From NCBI GenBank assembly GCA_017883075.1, contig JADGOI010000003.1, positions 1 to 54,114 of the forward strand: DNA of 54,114 nucleotides. Direction: 5' to 3'. Below are positions 46,494 through 54,114 of this stretch, piece by piece. The DNA is from Acidimicrobiales bacterium (lineage in GTDB: Bacteria; Actinomycetota; Acidimicrobiia; Acidimicrobiales; RAAP-2). Position numbers and translations under genes: made by a program. The first letter of the stretch is position 1, and every line of letters begins with the position of its first letter. Below the pieces are notes generated by a model. The model searched no databases. It was not told where the DNA came from and saw only the letters and a program-made list of their open reading frames with translations.

Positions 46494-47906
46494 GTGCCGG
46501 TGATGACCTTGCGAACTCCCCAGTCGATGCGGCGCGCCCGGGGTGTGAAAGCACGCCGCCGCACCGAATTCGGTCTCCTGGTCCTTGCCTCCCTCGTCAT
46601 CGTGGCCGCCTACACCCTGATGGTCCTGGGAAATACCTCCAGGCTCCCGTCCGATTCGATACCTCTACTGGTGAGTTTGTTTCTGCTGGCCGCGGTGGCC
46701 CATGTGGCCAATCGGGTCTTGGCACCCAATGCCCATGCAGTGATCCTCCCCATTGTCTTTCTGCTGAACGGCATCGGCTACACGATGATCGTCCGCATCG
46801 ACCTTGGAACGGGGAAGCACTACGCCCCGCTGCAGGCGGTCTGGACTGCGGCCGGGGTCGCCGCCTACGTCATCACCCTGTTCGTGGTCCGCCGTTCCCG
46901 GGACCTCGACCGGTACCGCTACCTACTCCTGTTCGGCGGTGTGGTTCTGATGCTCGTCCCCCTGGTGCCTCACCTGGGTGCCAATATCAACGGTGCCCGA
47001 CTTTGGATCCGGCTCGGCTCCCTCGAGTTCCAACCGGTGGAGTTGGCCAAGATCGTCCTCTGCATCTTCTTCGCCTCCTACTTCGCCGAGAAGCGTGAGT
47101 TGCTCACCATCCCCACCGCCCGACTCGGGAACCGGTTGGTGCTCGACCCCCGGCCCCTGGTGCCGATCGCCCTGGCCTGGGTGTTCGCCATCGGGGTCAT
47201 GAGCCTCGAGCACGACATCGGTTTTTCGGCGTTGCTGTTCACCCTGTTCATCGGGATGTTGTGGGTGACAACCGGACGGACTGGCTACCTTGTCCTGGGC
47301 GTGGCGCTGTTTGCCATCGGGGCATACATCTCAACCCGCTACTTCGCCCAGACCCACATTCGGATTGAAACGTGGCTCGACCCGTGGAAGGTGATCTCAC
47401 CGTCTGATCCGGGGGGCCAGCTCCGCCAGGCATGGTATTCATTGGGCAGTGGCGGGATCGGCGGAACCGGGCTCGGGCTCGGATCGCCATGGCTCATCCC
47501 CAACGTGAGGACCGACTTCATCTTCGCGGGAATCGGAGAGGAGATGGGCCTCCTCGGCTCAACCATGGTGGTAGTGGCCTTCCTCCTCATCGTCGGCGCC
47601 GGATTGCGGATAGCCCAGGCGGCCAAATCCGAGTTCTCCAAGTTGGCAGCCACCGGTTTGACCATCATCATCGGCTTTCAGGCCTTCTTCATCATCGGGG
47701 GCGTGGTCAGGCTGCTACCCCTCACCGGGATCACCCTTCCATTCGTCTCCTACGGAGGGTCGGCTCTCATCGCCAACTACGTCTTGATCGCGCTTCTCAT
47801 GCGCATCTCCGACGAAGGCGGGACCACCGCGGACGCGGCCGAAAAGGAGCAGTACGAGAAGAACGAGGAGAGCCGAAGGGCGTTGTTGGCGGGTCCGAGG
47901 CGCTGA
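46494..47906 (+). CDS. SEDS-family FtsW/RodA-like protein
   Basis: GARLWIRLGSLEFQPVELAKIVLCIFFASYF; SYGGSALIANYVLIALLMRIS; GTG start with TAGGAT 7 nt upstream. Confidence 0.93.
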   Translation: MPVMTLRTPQSMRRARGVKARRRTEFGLLVLASLVIVAAYTLMVLGNTSRLPSDSIPLLVSLFLLAAVAHVANRVLAPNAHAVILPIVFLLNGIGYTMIVRIDLGTGKHYAPLQAVWTAAGVAAYVITLFVVRRSRDLDRYRYLLLFGGVVLMLVPLVPHLGANINGARLWIRLGSLEFQPVELAKIVLCIFFASYFAEKRELLTIPTARLGNRLVLDPRPLVPIALAWVFAIGVMSLEHDIGFSALLFTLFIGMLWVTTGRTGYLVLGVALFAIGAYISTRYFAQTHIRIETWLDPWKVISPSDPGGQLRQAWYSLGSGGIGGTGLGLGSPWLIPNVRTDFIFAGIGEEMGLLGSTMVVVAFLLIVGAGLRIAQAAKSEFSKLAATGLTIIIGFQAFFIIGGVVRLLPLTGITLPFVSYGGSALIANYVLIALLMRISDEGGTTADAAEKEQYEKNEESRRALLAGPRR

Positions 47907-48103
47907 GCCTTCGCGAGGATCCCATCCGAAGGGCCCATCCGACCTGTCACCGCTTGACCGGCACTGAGAACTGCCGGGCCAATGCGGCTGCCGGGCACAC
48001 ACCTCGGGCGATCTTCCCGCCAGGATTCCCGGGCCGATTCACGCTGTCCGCTGATGGGATCCGCGGCAATCGGATTGGTCGGGAAACGGTGGTCGGCCGA
48101 CGT

Positions 48104-48373
48104 TCAGTCCGGGAGGACGCGTATGTGGGACTGCTGGACCGTTCCTGTCCGGTGGATCACGCTCTCGTCCGTGAGCCGATTGCCGCCCGGTGGGATCCGG
48201 GGCATTCCGAGCGTCGTGGTCGGACGGCTCACTGCCAGGTAGCTGCGGACCCGATCCGCCAGTGCCGAGAAGCGAGCTGCATCTTCCGGCGACTCACAAG
48301 CATCGCCGGCCATGTCCAGAACATGGGCAGCCTCGATGAGAAGATCCATGCCGGTGTCGTACCCCCCGACCAC
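48104..48373 (-). CDS. Small hypothetical protein
   Basis: VVGGYDTGMDLLIEAAHVLDMAGDACESPEDAARFSALADRVRSYLAV...; GTG start overlaps the preceding stop as TAGTG; the ORF-track start 48421 would overlap the zinc-ribbon ORF. Confidence 0.5.
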   Translation of the reverse strand: MVGGYDTGMDLLIEAAHVLDMAGDACESPEDAARFSALADRVRSYLAVSRPTTTLGMPRIPPGGNRLTDESVIHRTGTVQQSHIRVLPD

Positions 48374-48492
48374 TATTCGGTGCCGAACAAGCTGCGATGG
48401 CAGGCTGGACATGCCCACCACTTCGGGTGTGGAGACGCCGCGGGGTCAACGGAGAGGAACTGCCTGCACCGGCCACACTGACGGGTATGCAT
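48373..48492 (-). CDS. 39-aa zinc-ribbon mini-protein
   Basis: MHTRQCGRCRQFLSVDPAASPHPKWWACPACHRSLFGTE; two CxxC knuckles. The longer ORF 48373..48678 has an unconvincing N-terminus. Confidence 0.55.
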   Translation of the reverse strand: MHTRQCGRCRQFLSVDPAASPHPKWWACPACHRSLFGTE

Positions 48493-48839
48493 CTGTTCAG
48501 ACGGAGGAGGCGGTTTGGCAGCCTGCAACTGCGCTCTGCCAGTCTTCCCACGAGTGCGCCCATGGTCATCCGATCCGAGGAACTGGACCGTGTTGGTGGG
48601 TCCCATCGGGACTCTCGATCTTGTCACCGTAAGCGGGGACGCTGGTGCCCTCAATGAGCCATGACGACGGTACACCACACGGCGGCGCTCACCGACACCG
48701 GGGGATCATCCTCTTGGCGGTCTTGGACGCCGCAGTCGCCGCCGGCCAGGCGGAGGCCCCCCGAATCGGCAGGGAGCGGGCCGGGGTCCCGACAACGAAC
48801 GTCGAGCGGCGAGCGGCCCGGGCCCACCGACACCGCGGT

Positions 48840-49376
48840 TCAGTGAGGAGCGACGTCGCCCAGTACTTCGAACAGCCTCGAGTCAATGAGAATCGGCACG
48901 GGAACAGGCTGGCGCAGAGCGATGGTGATTGCGTCCGACGGTCGACAGGAATGTACGGATCGACCGTTTCTGCCTCGCAGATCCAACTCGGCAAAGTAGA
49001 TGCTGCCATGGCGTCCCACCAGCCGGACCGCTACGACATCGATATCGAACCCCTGCAGAATGTCGGCCACCAGCTCGTGGGTGAGGGGTCGAGGGGTAGG
49101 AACCCGACGCAGCGCATGGGAGAGGCCCACTCCGTCCTGGAGCCCGACCGAGAATGAGAGTTGCCGTCGGGGTGACTCGGTCTCCCGCAGTACGACAGTG
49201 GGGTGCTGGTTGGGGAGATCCACCGTGACGGAGGAGACAATCGCCGTCCGGTAGTCATCCGTCGAGACGGGTTGGGGGGCCTCCTCGATCGGTTGAGCAG
49301 AGGCAACTGCAACTGGCCCAATGGGAGGAACCTCTATGGGTTGGGGTGGAACATCCTCCATCGGCTGATTCGACAT
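48840..49376 (-). CDS. Bifunctional nuclease-family (BFN/DUF151) protein
   Basis: PRPLTHELVADILQGFDIDVVAVRLVGRHGSIYFAELDLRGRNGRSVHSCRPSDAITIALRQPVPVPI. Confidence 0.88.
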   Translation of the reverse strand: MSNQPMEDVPPQPIEVPPIGPVAVASAQPIEEAPQPVSTDDYRTAIVSSVTVDLPNQHPTVVLRETESPRRQLSFSVGLQDGVGLSHALRRVPTPRPLTHELVADILQGFDIDVVAVRLVGRHGSIYFAELDLRGRNGRSVHSCRPSDAITIALRQPVPVPILIDSRLFEVLGDVAPH

Positions 49377-49381
49377 TTCGG

Positions 49382-50515
49382 TCACCGCCCGCTCCTTGCA
49401 TGCACGCTGACCGTGAGCCCGACCGCGGCGAAGAACACCACCGAGGCGGAGCCCCCGTAGGACAGGAAGGGCAGTGGGATGCCGGCTACCGGCATGATTC
49501 CCATGTTCATGCCCACATTCTCGAACACCGAGAACACCAAGAGGGCGAATACTCCCGCGCACAGGAGGCGGCCGAAGGTGTCCCGGGCCAACTCGGCCGT
49601 CCGGAGAATCCGCCACGCCACCACCCCGTAGAGCATCAACAGCAGACTCGAACCCACGAAGCCCACCTGCTCGCCTACGGCGGAGAAGATGAAGTCGGTC
49701 TGCTGAAACGGGACATAGGAGAGGTTGGTCTGAGCGCCGCGGAACAAACCCTTCCCGAGCCAACCCCCGGCACCAATGGCATCCTTTGCCTGGGTGACAT
49801 TGTAGGTGGCGGCCGAACTGGCGCCCTTGGGATTGATGAAGCTGGTCAACCGAGCAATCTGATAGTGCTGAAGCAGTCCCAGGTTGAGAGCCACGATGAT
49901 GATCAGGACTGCACCGACGATGATCATCACCAGGTATCGCCCCGGCATACCGGCCACCGCCAGGATCACCACCAGGATCACACTGAGCACGATGCCGGTC
50001 CCGAGGTCAGGCTGCTTGATGATCAACAGAATCGGCACCCCGGCCAGAATCAGGAGCCGGACCAGGTCCCGAAATGCCAACCCGTCGCGACGGCGGGCGC
50101 AGTAGGTGGCCATGGCCACGACAATTGTCAAAGTGGCGAACTCCGACGGTTGCACCTGAAACGGACCCAACGAGAACCAGCGCTGGGACCCCAATGCGCT
50201 GGACCCCAGGACGTACACCCCCATCAGCGCCAATAACGTGCCAACGTAGAGAATGGTGCTGAACTGCTCGAGACGCCGGTAATCGAACAGGGCCAGCACC
50301 ACCATGACCACCAACCCGATGACTATGAAGATGGCCTGGCGCTTCAGGTAATAGTGGGGGTCCACCCCGGCCAACGCCAGCTTCCCCCGGGTGGCTGAGT
50401 AGATCATCACCACGCCGGTAGCGGCCAAGAGCAAGGCTGTCCCCACCAGGACCACGTCGAACCGGGCCGTGATCTGGCGCGACCGACGGTCGGCGTGTGC
50501 AGGGACGTAATTCAC
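49382..50515 (-). CDS. rodA: RodA-like SEDS glycosyltransferase
   Basis: GSQRWFSLGPFQVQPSEFATLTIVVAMATY; LRTAELARDTFGRLLCAGV; PLPFLSYGGSASVVFFAAVGL. Confidence 0.93.
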   Translation of the reverse strand: MNYVPAHADRRSRQITARFDVVLVGTALLLAATGVVMIYSATRGKLALAGVDPHYYLKRQAIFIVIGLVVMVVLALFDYRRLEQFSTILYVGTLLALMGVYVLGSSALGSQRWFSLGPFQVQPSEFATLTIVVAMATYCARRRDGLAFRDLVRLLILAGVPILLIIKQPDLGTGIVLSVILVVILAVAGMPGRYLVMIIVGAVLIIIVALNLGLLQHYQIARLTSFINPKGASSAATYNVTQAKDAIGAGGWLGKGLFRGAQTNLSYVPFQQTDFIFSAVGEQVGFVGSSLLLMLYGVVAWRILRTAELARDTFGRLLCAGVFALLVFSVFENVGMNMGIMPVAGIPLPFLSYGGSASVVFFAAVGLTVSVHARSGR

Positions 50516-50537
50516 CAGGGGACTCCAGGATGCAAGG

Positions 50538-51464
50538 TTACTCGGAGGTGAACTCTGAAATCGCCCGCCACATGGCGTCTACGGGTGGTTCCTGGCCAGT
50601 CCACGTTTCGAGTTGGAGTGCCGCCTGGTGGACGAGCATGCCCAGGCCGTTCAGGACCTCGGCACCACGACCCCGGGCCACCTCCAGCCAAGGGGTGACA
50701 GCCGGGTGGTACACGAGATCCACCGCGACCTGACCCGGACCCAGCAGCCCGGGGTCGAGAGCCCACGGATCGAGCCGGTCCGGTTCTGGCGGAAGAGAAT
50801 GGGCCGACGAGCCCGACGATGGCCCGGGCGGAGAGCTGATCCCCTGCATGCCGGCGGGTGTGGCGTTGACGACCAGGTCACACTGGCTGGCATCGCCCGA
50901 AATGCCCACTCGGCCCACCCCACCGGCCAAAGCGGCCGCGGCCACTGCCCGCTCTTCGGTCCTATTCACCACCACCACCTCCGAGGCTCCCGAATCTGCC
51001 AGTGCGGCAATGATCGATCTGGCCGCTCCCCCGGCCCCGACCACCAGACACCGCCGTCCAACAGGGTCGAAATGACCCCCGCGGCGAAGGGCGTCCACCA
51101 GACCACGTCCGTCCGTATTGTCACCAACCAAGGTTCCGTCGAGATTTGTCACACAGTTCACCGCACCAAGACGCTCGGCAATCTCGGTCCGTCGGTCCAC
51201 CAGGGCGGCGACAGTCTCCTTGTGGGGCATTGTCACCGACAGACCTCTCAACCCAAGGGCCCTCGCCCCGACGAGGGCTTCCGCCGCGCTCCCCTCGACG
51301 ACCCGGAAGCCCACCGACACCCAGTCCAGACCAAGGTGGGCAAAGGCCACGTTATGAAGGAGTGGAGACAGCGAGTGGGCAACCGGGTCCCCAATCACCC
51401 CGACCACAGTGGTTGCAGCCGAGAGGTTCCGGTATGAGACAGGGTCGGTGGTCTCGGGGGTCAT
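50538..51464 (-). CDS. aroE: Shikimate dehydrogenase
   Basis: GVIGDPVAHSLSPLLHNVAFAHLGLDWVSVGFRV, LSVTMPHKETV, NTDGRGLVDAL, VVGAGGAARSII. Confidence 0.94.
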   Translation of the reverse strand: MTPETTDPVSYRNLSAATTVVGVIGDPVAHSLSPLLHNVAFAHLGLDWVSVGFRVVEGSAAEALVGARALGLRGLSVTMPHKETVAALVDRRTEIAERLGAVNCVTNLDGTLVGDNTDGRGLVDALRRGGHFDPVGRRCLVVGAGGAARSIIAALADSGASEVVVVNRTEERAVAAAALAGGVGRVGISGDASQCDLVVNATPAGMQGISSPPGPSSGSSAHSLPPEPDRLDPWALDPGLLGPGQVAVDLVYHPAVTPWLEVARGRGAEVLNGLGMLVHQAALQLETWTGQEPPVDAMWRAISEFTSE

Positions 51465-51471
51465 GCTTCTC

Positions 51472-52746
51472 CTACCCGAGCCCGCGTTGGGCGGCGACAG
51501 CTTCGTTCGCCAGTTGCTGGGCATAGGTATCGGCAAAGGCCTCGGTCCCGTCGGATTCGACAACCACGAAATACAGCCAGGTTCCGACCGGGGGGCTCAG
51601 CGCAGCCTCCAGCGCTGCCGGCGCCGGGAAACAGACCGGCGTCGGGGTAAGGCCACTATGGAGATAGGTGTTGTACGGCGTCTGAAGTTTGAGGTCTTGG
51701 CTGGTCACCGGCCCCCCGTCCCGGCCTTCCGAGTAGAGAACCGTCGAGTCCATCTGCAGGGGCATCTTCTTGGCCAGGCGATTGAGGATGACCCGGGCGA
51801 CCGGTCCCAGGTTCTTTTGGATGACCCCCTCCTTCTCGACAATGGAGGCCAAGGTGATCGCCTCATACGGGGTCAGCCCGAGCGCCCCGGCTCGGGCTGG
51901 GAGGTTCGCGCTGTTGGCCTGGCTGTTGAAACGATCAATCATCTGGTTCAGCAACTGCGTGTCGGTCTCGCCGGGAAGTAGCCGATAGCTCCCGGTGCCG
52001 AGCAGCCCATCGAGACTGGTCACCCCCGCCGGTTGCCACGAAGAATGGAGAGAGCCCCCGGTGGCAAGTACCTTGAACGTCGTACCGTCGTGCCCGGGGA
52101 ACTGGCCCAGCCGGGTTGCCACTTCCGACACGGTGAACCCGGGCAACACCTCGAGATCGAAGACATTGGGTCCTTTGGCGAGCACGTTCTTGATGGTTCC
52201 GAAACTCTCGTTCTTATTGAAGGCGTAGGACCCGGCAAGGACGCCCGGGTCACCGTGCACACTGATCCAGATCCGAAAGGCCAGAGAACTGCCGATCACC
52301 CCATCCTTTTGCAAGGTTCCCGCGAACGAACTGAGGCCCGCCCCTTTGGGCACCACCGCAATCACCTGTGCGCCCTTCGGCCCCGACGGGTTGGCTTCGC
52401 TGTTGAGCCAAAGGTAGCCACCCACGATCACCACCAACCCGAACAACACGAAGAGCAAACCCAGAATCCGCAACGGGTGATGGGCAAACAGGGATGGACG
52501 GTCCGCACCGGCATGCCTCCGATTCCCTGTACGTGCGGAATCGGTAGTCGGCTCGGATCCCGCGGCCACCGGGTCGGCCGGATCGACGTTGGCTGTGAAC
52601 TGGGACGTCGGGACGGTCTGCGGATCGGGGCGGGGGGAGAAACCCTCCGGGATGGGACGCTCGTCACGCTCACTTTCGGGAGGAAGATGATCGGCACCTG
52701 TCGGCTGATGAGGCCGCCCCAAGTCTTCCGGGGGTTCGGGCGTCAT
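51472..52746 (-). CDS. mltG: Endolytic transglycosylase MltG (YceG-like)
   Basis: EAITLASIVEKEGVIQKNLGPVARVILNRLAKKMPLQMDSTVLYSEG, YNTYLHSGLTPTPVCFPAPAALEAALSP. Confidence 0.94.
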   Translation of the reverse strand: MTPEPPEDLGRPHQPTGADHLPPESERDERPIPEGFSPRPDPQTVPTSQFTANVDPADPVAAGSEPTTDSARTGNRRHAGADRPSLFAHHPLRILGLLFVLFGLVVIVGGYLWLNSEANPSGPKGAQVIAVVPKGAGLSSFAGTLQKDGVIGSSLAFRIWISVHGDPGVLAGSYAFNKNESFGTIKNVLAKGPNVFDLEVLPGFTVSEVATRLGQFPGHDGTTFKVLATGGSLHSSWQPAGVTSLDGLLGTGSYRLLPGETDTQLLNQMIDRFNSQANSANLPARAGALGLTPYEAITLASIVEKEGVIQKNLGPVARVILNRLAKKMPLQMDSTVLYSEGRDGGPVTSQDLKLQTPYNTYLHSGLTPTPVCFPAPAALEAALSPPVGTWLYFVVVESDGTEAFADTYAQQLANEAVAAQRGLG

Positions 52747-53231
52747 GTGGATTCCTTCTGTGCCTCGAGCCACGCCTGCAACATCACTGTGGCCGCTGAT
52801 CGGTCGATGACCTTGCGGCGGGCCCGGCCGCCTTTGCCTCCCGCCGCCAGCGATTGATGTGCTGTCACCGTCGTCAGGCGCTCATCGAACAACTCCACGT
52901 CGACCCCCCGGGGGACGAACAGGGATCGGAGCTCTTCAGCTTCGGCCGCGGCTTCGACTGCCGCTCGACCACGGGACCCGTCCAGGGACAGGGGCAGTCC
53001 GACCACGACGATCCTTGCCTCCTCTTCGATCACCAGGTCGACCAACGCACGACGATCGCGTTCGAGATCACCGGACCGGACCACCGTCGTGCGCGGAGAG
53101 GCCAGTCTTCCACCCGAGTCGCTGACCGCCACACCGATCCGCCGGCTCCCCAGGTCGATGCCGACCGCTCGGCCACGGGTCACCAACGTGACCACCGACC
53201 CGCCCACCCTGCCCCCCGCCGTTCCACGCAT
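52743..53231 (-). CDS. ruvX: Putative pre-16S rRNA nuclease/Holliday junction resolvase YqgF/RuvX
   Basis: AVGIDLGSRRIGVAVSDSGGRLASPRTTV, VVVGLPLSLDGSRG, FDERLTTVTAHQSL. Confidence 0.93.
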   Translation of the reverse strand: MRGTAGGRVGGSVVTLVTRGRAVGIDLGSRRIGVAVSDSGGRLASPRTTVVRSGDLERDRRALVDLVIEEEARIVVVGLPLSLDGSRGRAAVEAAAEAEELRSLFVPRGVDVELFDERLTTVTAHQSLAAGGKGGRARRKVIDRSAATVMLQAWLEAQKEST

Positions 53232-53247
53232 CGGGACCGTTCCACCA

Positions 53248-54114
53248 TTACCCACTCGCGAGGGCCCGGCGCGCCTCATCGAGTGCGTCGTCAATTCCCG
53301 CTGGATTCTTCCCGCCGGCCACCGCCATCTCGGGCGAGCCTCCCCCACCGCCTCCCAACAATGGGGCGATGCGCTTGACCAGGTCACCGGCGTGCGCACC
53401 CGGGGCGCCGTGCCCGTCCGGCCCGCCCGCGGGCTGTGCGGACACCGACACGGATACCGCTACCGCCGCTTTGGCACCGTCAGGGCTGCCCCCCAACACC
53501 ACAGCCCGCAACCCTGCCGACTTCCGAGCGCTCTGGGCCAGGTCACGAAGCTCGTCGGGAACCAGTCCGTCCCGCCGTGCGACCACGATCCCGTCGATGG
53601 CGATGGCAGCCAACGCCGCGGCGGCAGCCTGCATCTCTCGACTCCTCATCCGCTCGAGTGCCTTCTCGGCGGTGCGTTGTCGTTCCAATAGCCGTTCGAT
53701 CGTCTCCGGAACATTCTCCGGTTCGGTACGCAGCAGCATTGCCGCCTCGGTCAACAGTCCCTCACGGGCCACGATCCGATCGAATGCCCCGGTGCCGGTC
53801 ACCGCCTCGAGCCGCCGGGTATTGGATCCTATGGACGACTCGGACACCACCGTGATCGGTCCGATCTTGCCCAGGGCTTCGACGTGGGTCCCTCCGCACA
53901 ATTCGATGGAGTGCTCCCCCGCTCGCACCACGCGGACCCGCTCACCGTATTTGTCCCCGAAGAAAGCCAATGCCCCCATCGCTTCGGCTTCCGCTTTGGT
54001 GGTCTCGACCACTGTCACCTCAGCGTCGGTGAGAACTTCGGCGTTGGCCATGGATGCAACTGCAGCCAACTCCTCAGGAGCGACGCCTCCGTGATGACTG
54101 AAATCGAAACGCAG
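53248..54114 (-). CDS. alaS: Alanyl-tRNA synthetase, C-terminal fragment (5' end outside window)
   Basis: FDFSHHGGVAPEEL, FFGDKYGERVRVVRAGEHSIELCGGTHVEALGKIGPITVVSESSIGSNTRRLEAVTG; frame open to window end. Confidence 0.94.
   Translation of the reverse strand: MRFDFSHHGGVAPEELAAVASMANAEVLTDAEVTVVETTKAEAEAMGALAFFGDKYGERVRVVRAGEHSIELCGGTHVEALGKIGPITVVSESSIGSNTRRLEAVTGTGAFDRIVAREGLLTEAAMLLRTEPENVPETIERLLERQRTAEKALERMRSREMQAAAAALAAIAIDGIVVARRDGLVPDELRDLAQSARKSAGLRAVVLGGSPDGAKAAVAVSVSVSAQPAGGPDGHGAPGAHAGDLVKRIAPLLGGGGGGSPEMAVAGGKNPAGIDDALDEARRALASG

Noticed and set aside
45293-46600. 435-aa minus-strand ORF opposite the UPF0104-like gene
   Set aside because: Shadow ORF lacking any domain-like segment.

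Overview
High-GC actinobacterial chromosomal window, probably Acidimicrobiia-like by gene content and synteny. It is almost entirely coding, with no tRNA/rRNA, CRISPR array, prophage or transposase that I could recognise. Recognisable blocks: (i) a truncated HtrA-like protease and accessory genes (1-5.2 kb); (ii) a long minus-strand Pup-proteasome/Tat cluster, mpa/arc-dop-pup-prcB-prcA-pafA-lepB-tatA/B-tatC-helY-duplicated ThyX-like protein (5.6-17.9 kb); (iii) ferredoxin and TrmI; (iv) an ygfZ/trpE/his cluster, hisD-hisC-hisB-hisH-hisA-hisF-[GroES-like]-hisI-trpE-ygfZ (20.4-29.2 kb); (v) an IcmF-type fused B12 acyl-CoA mutase; (vi) nth, mshD, VIT1-like, MaoC, MerR, menG and menF; (vii) a two-component system with a Dpm1-like glycosyltransferase and an AI-2E transporter; (viii) a cell-envelope region with two SEDS proteins, a bifunctional nuclease-family protein, aroE, mltG, ruvX and a truncated alaS. 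Most of the window is conserved core genome. The best items for a second look are the duplicated ThyX-like protein, whose signature motif appears divided between its two halves; Pup ending in GGE alongside an apparently intact Dop; a dyad-in-spacer promoter before the MerR gene; a dyad at a predicted leaderless promoter of icmF; an in-frame hexanucleotide microsatellite in hisF; an RG-rich lineage protein; and a GroES-like gene inside the his cluster. All family calls come from recognising motifs by eye; no database search was run.
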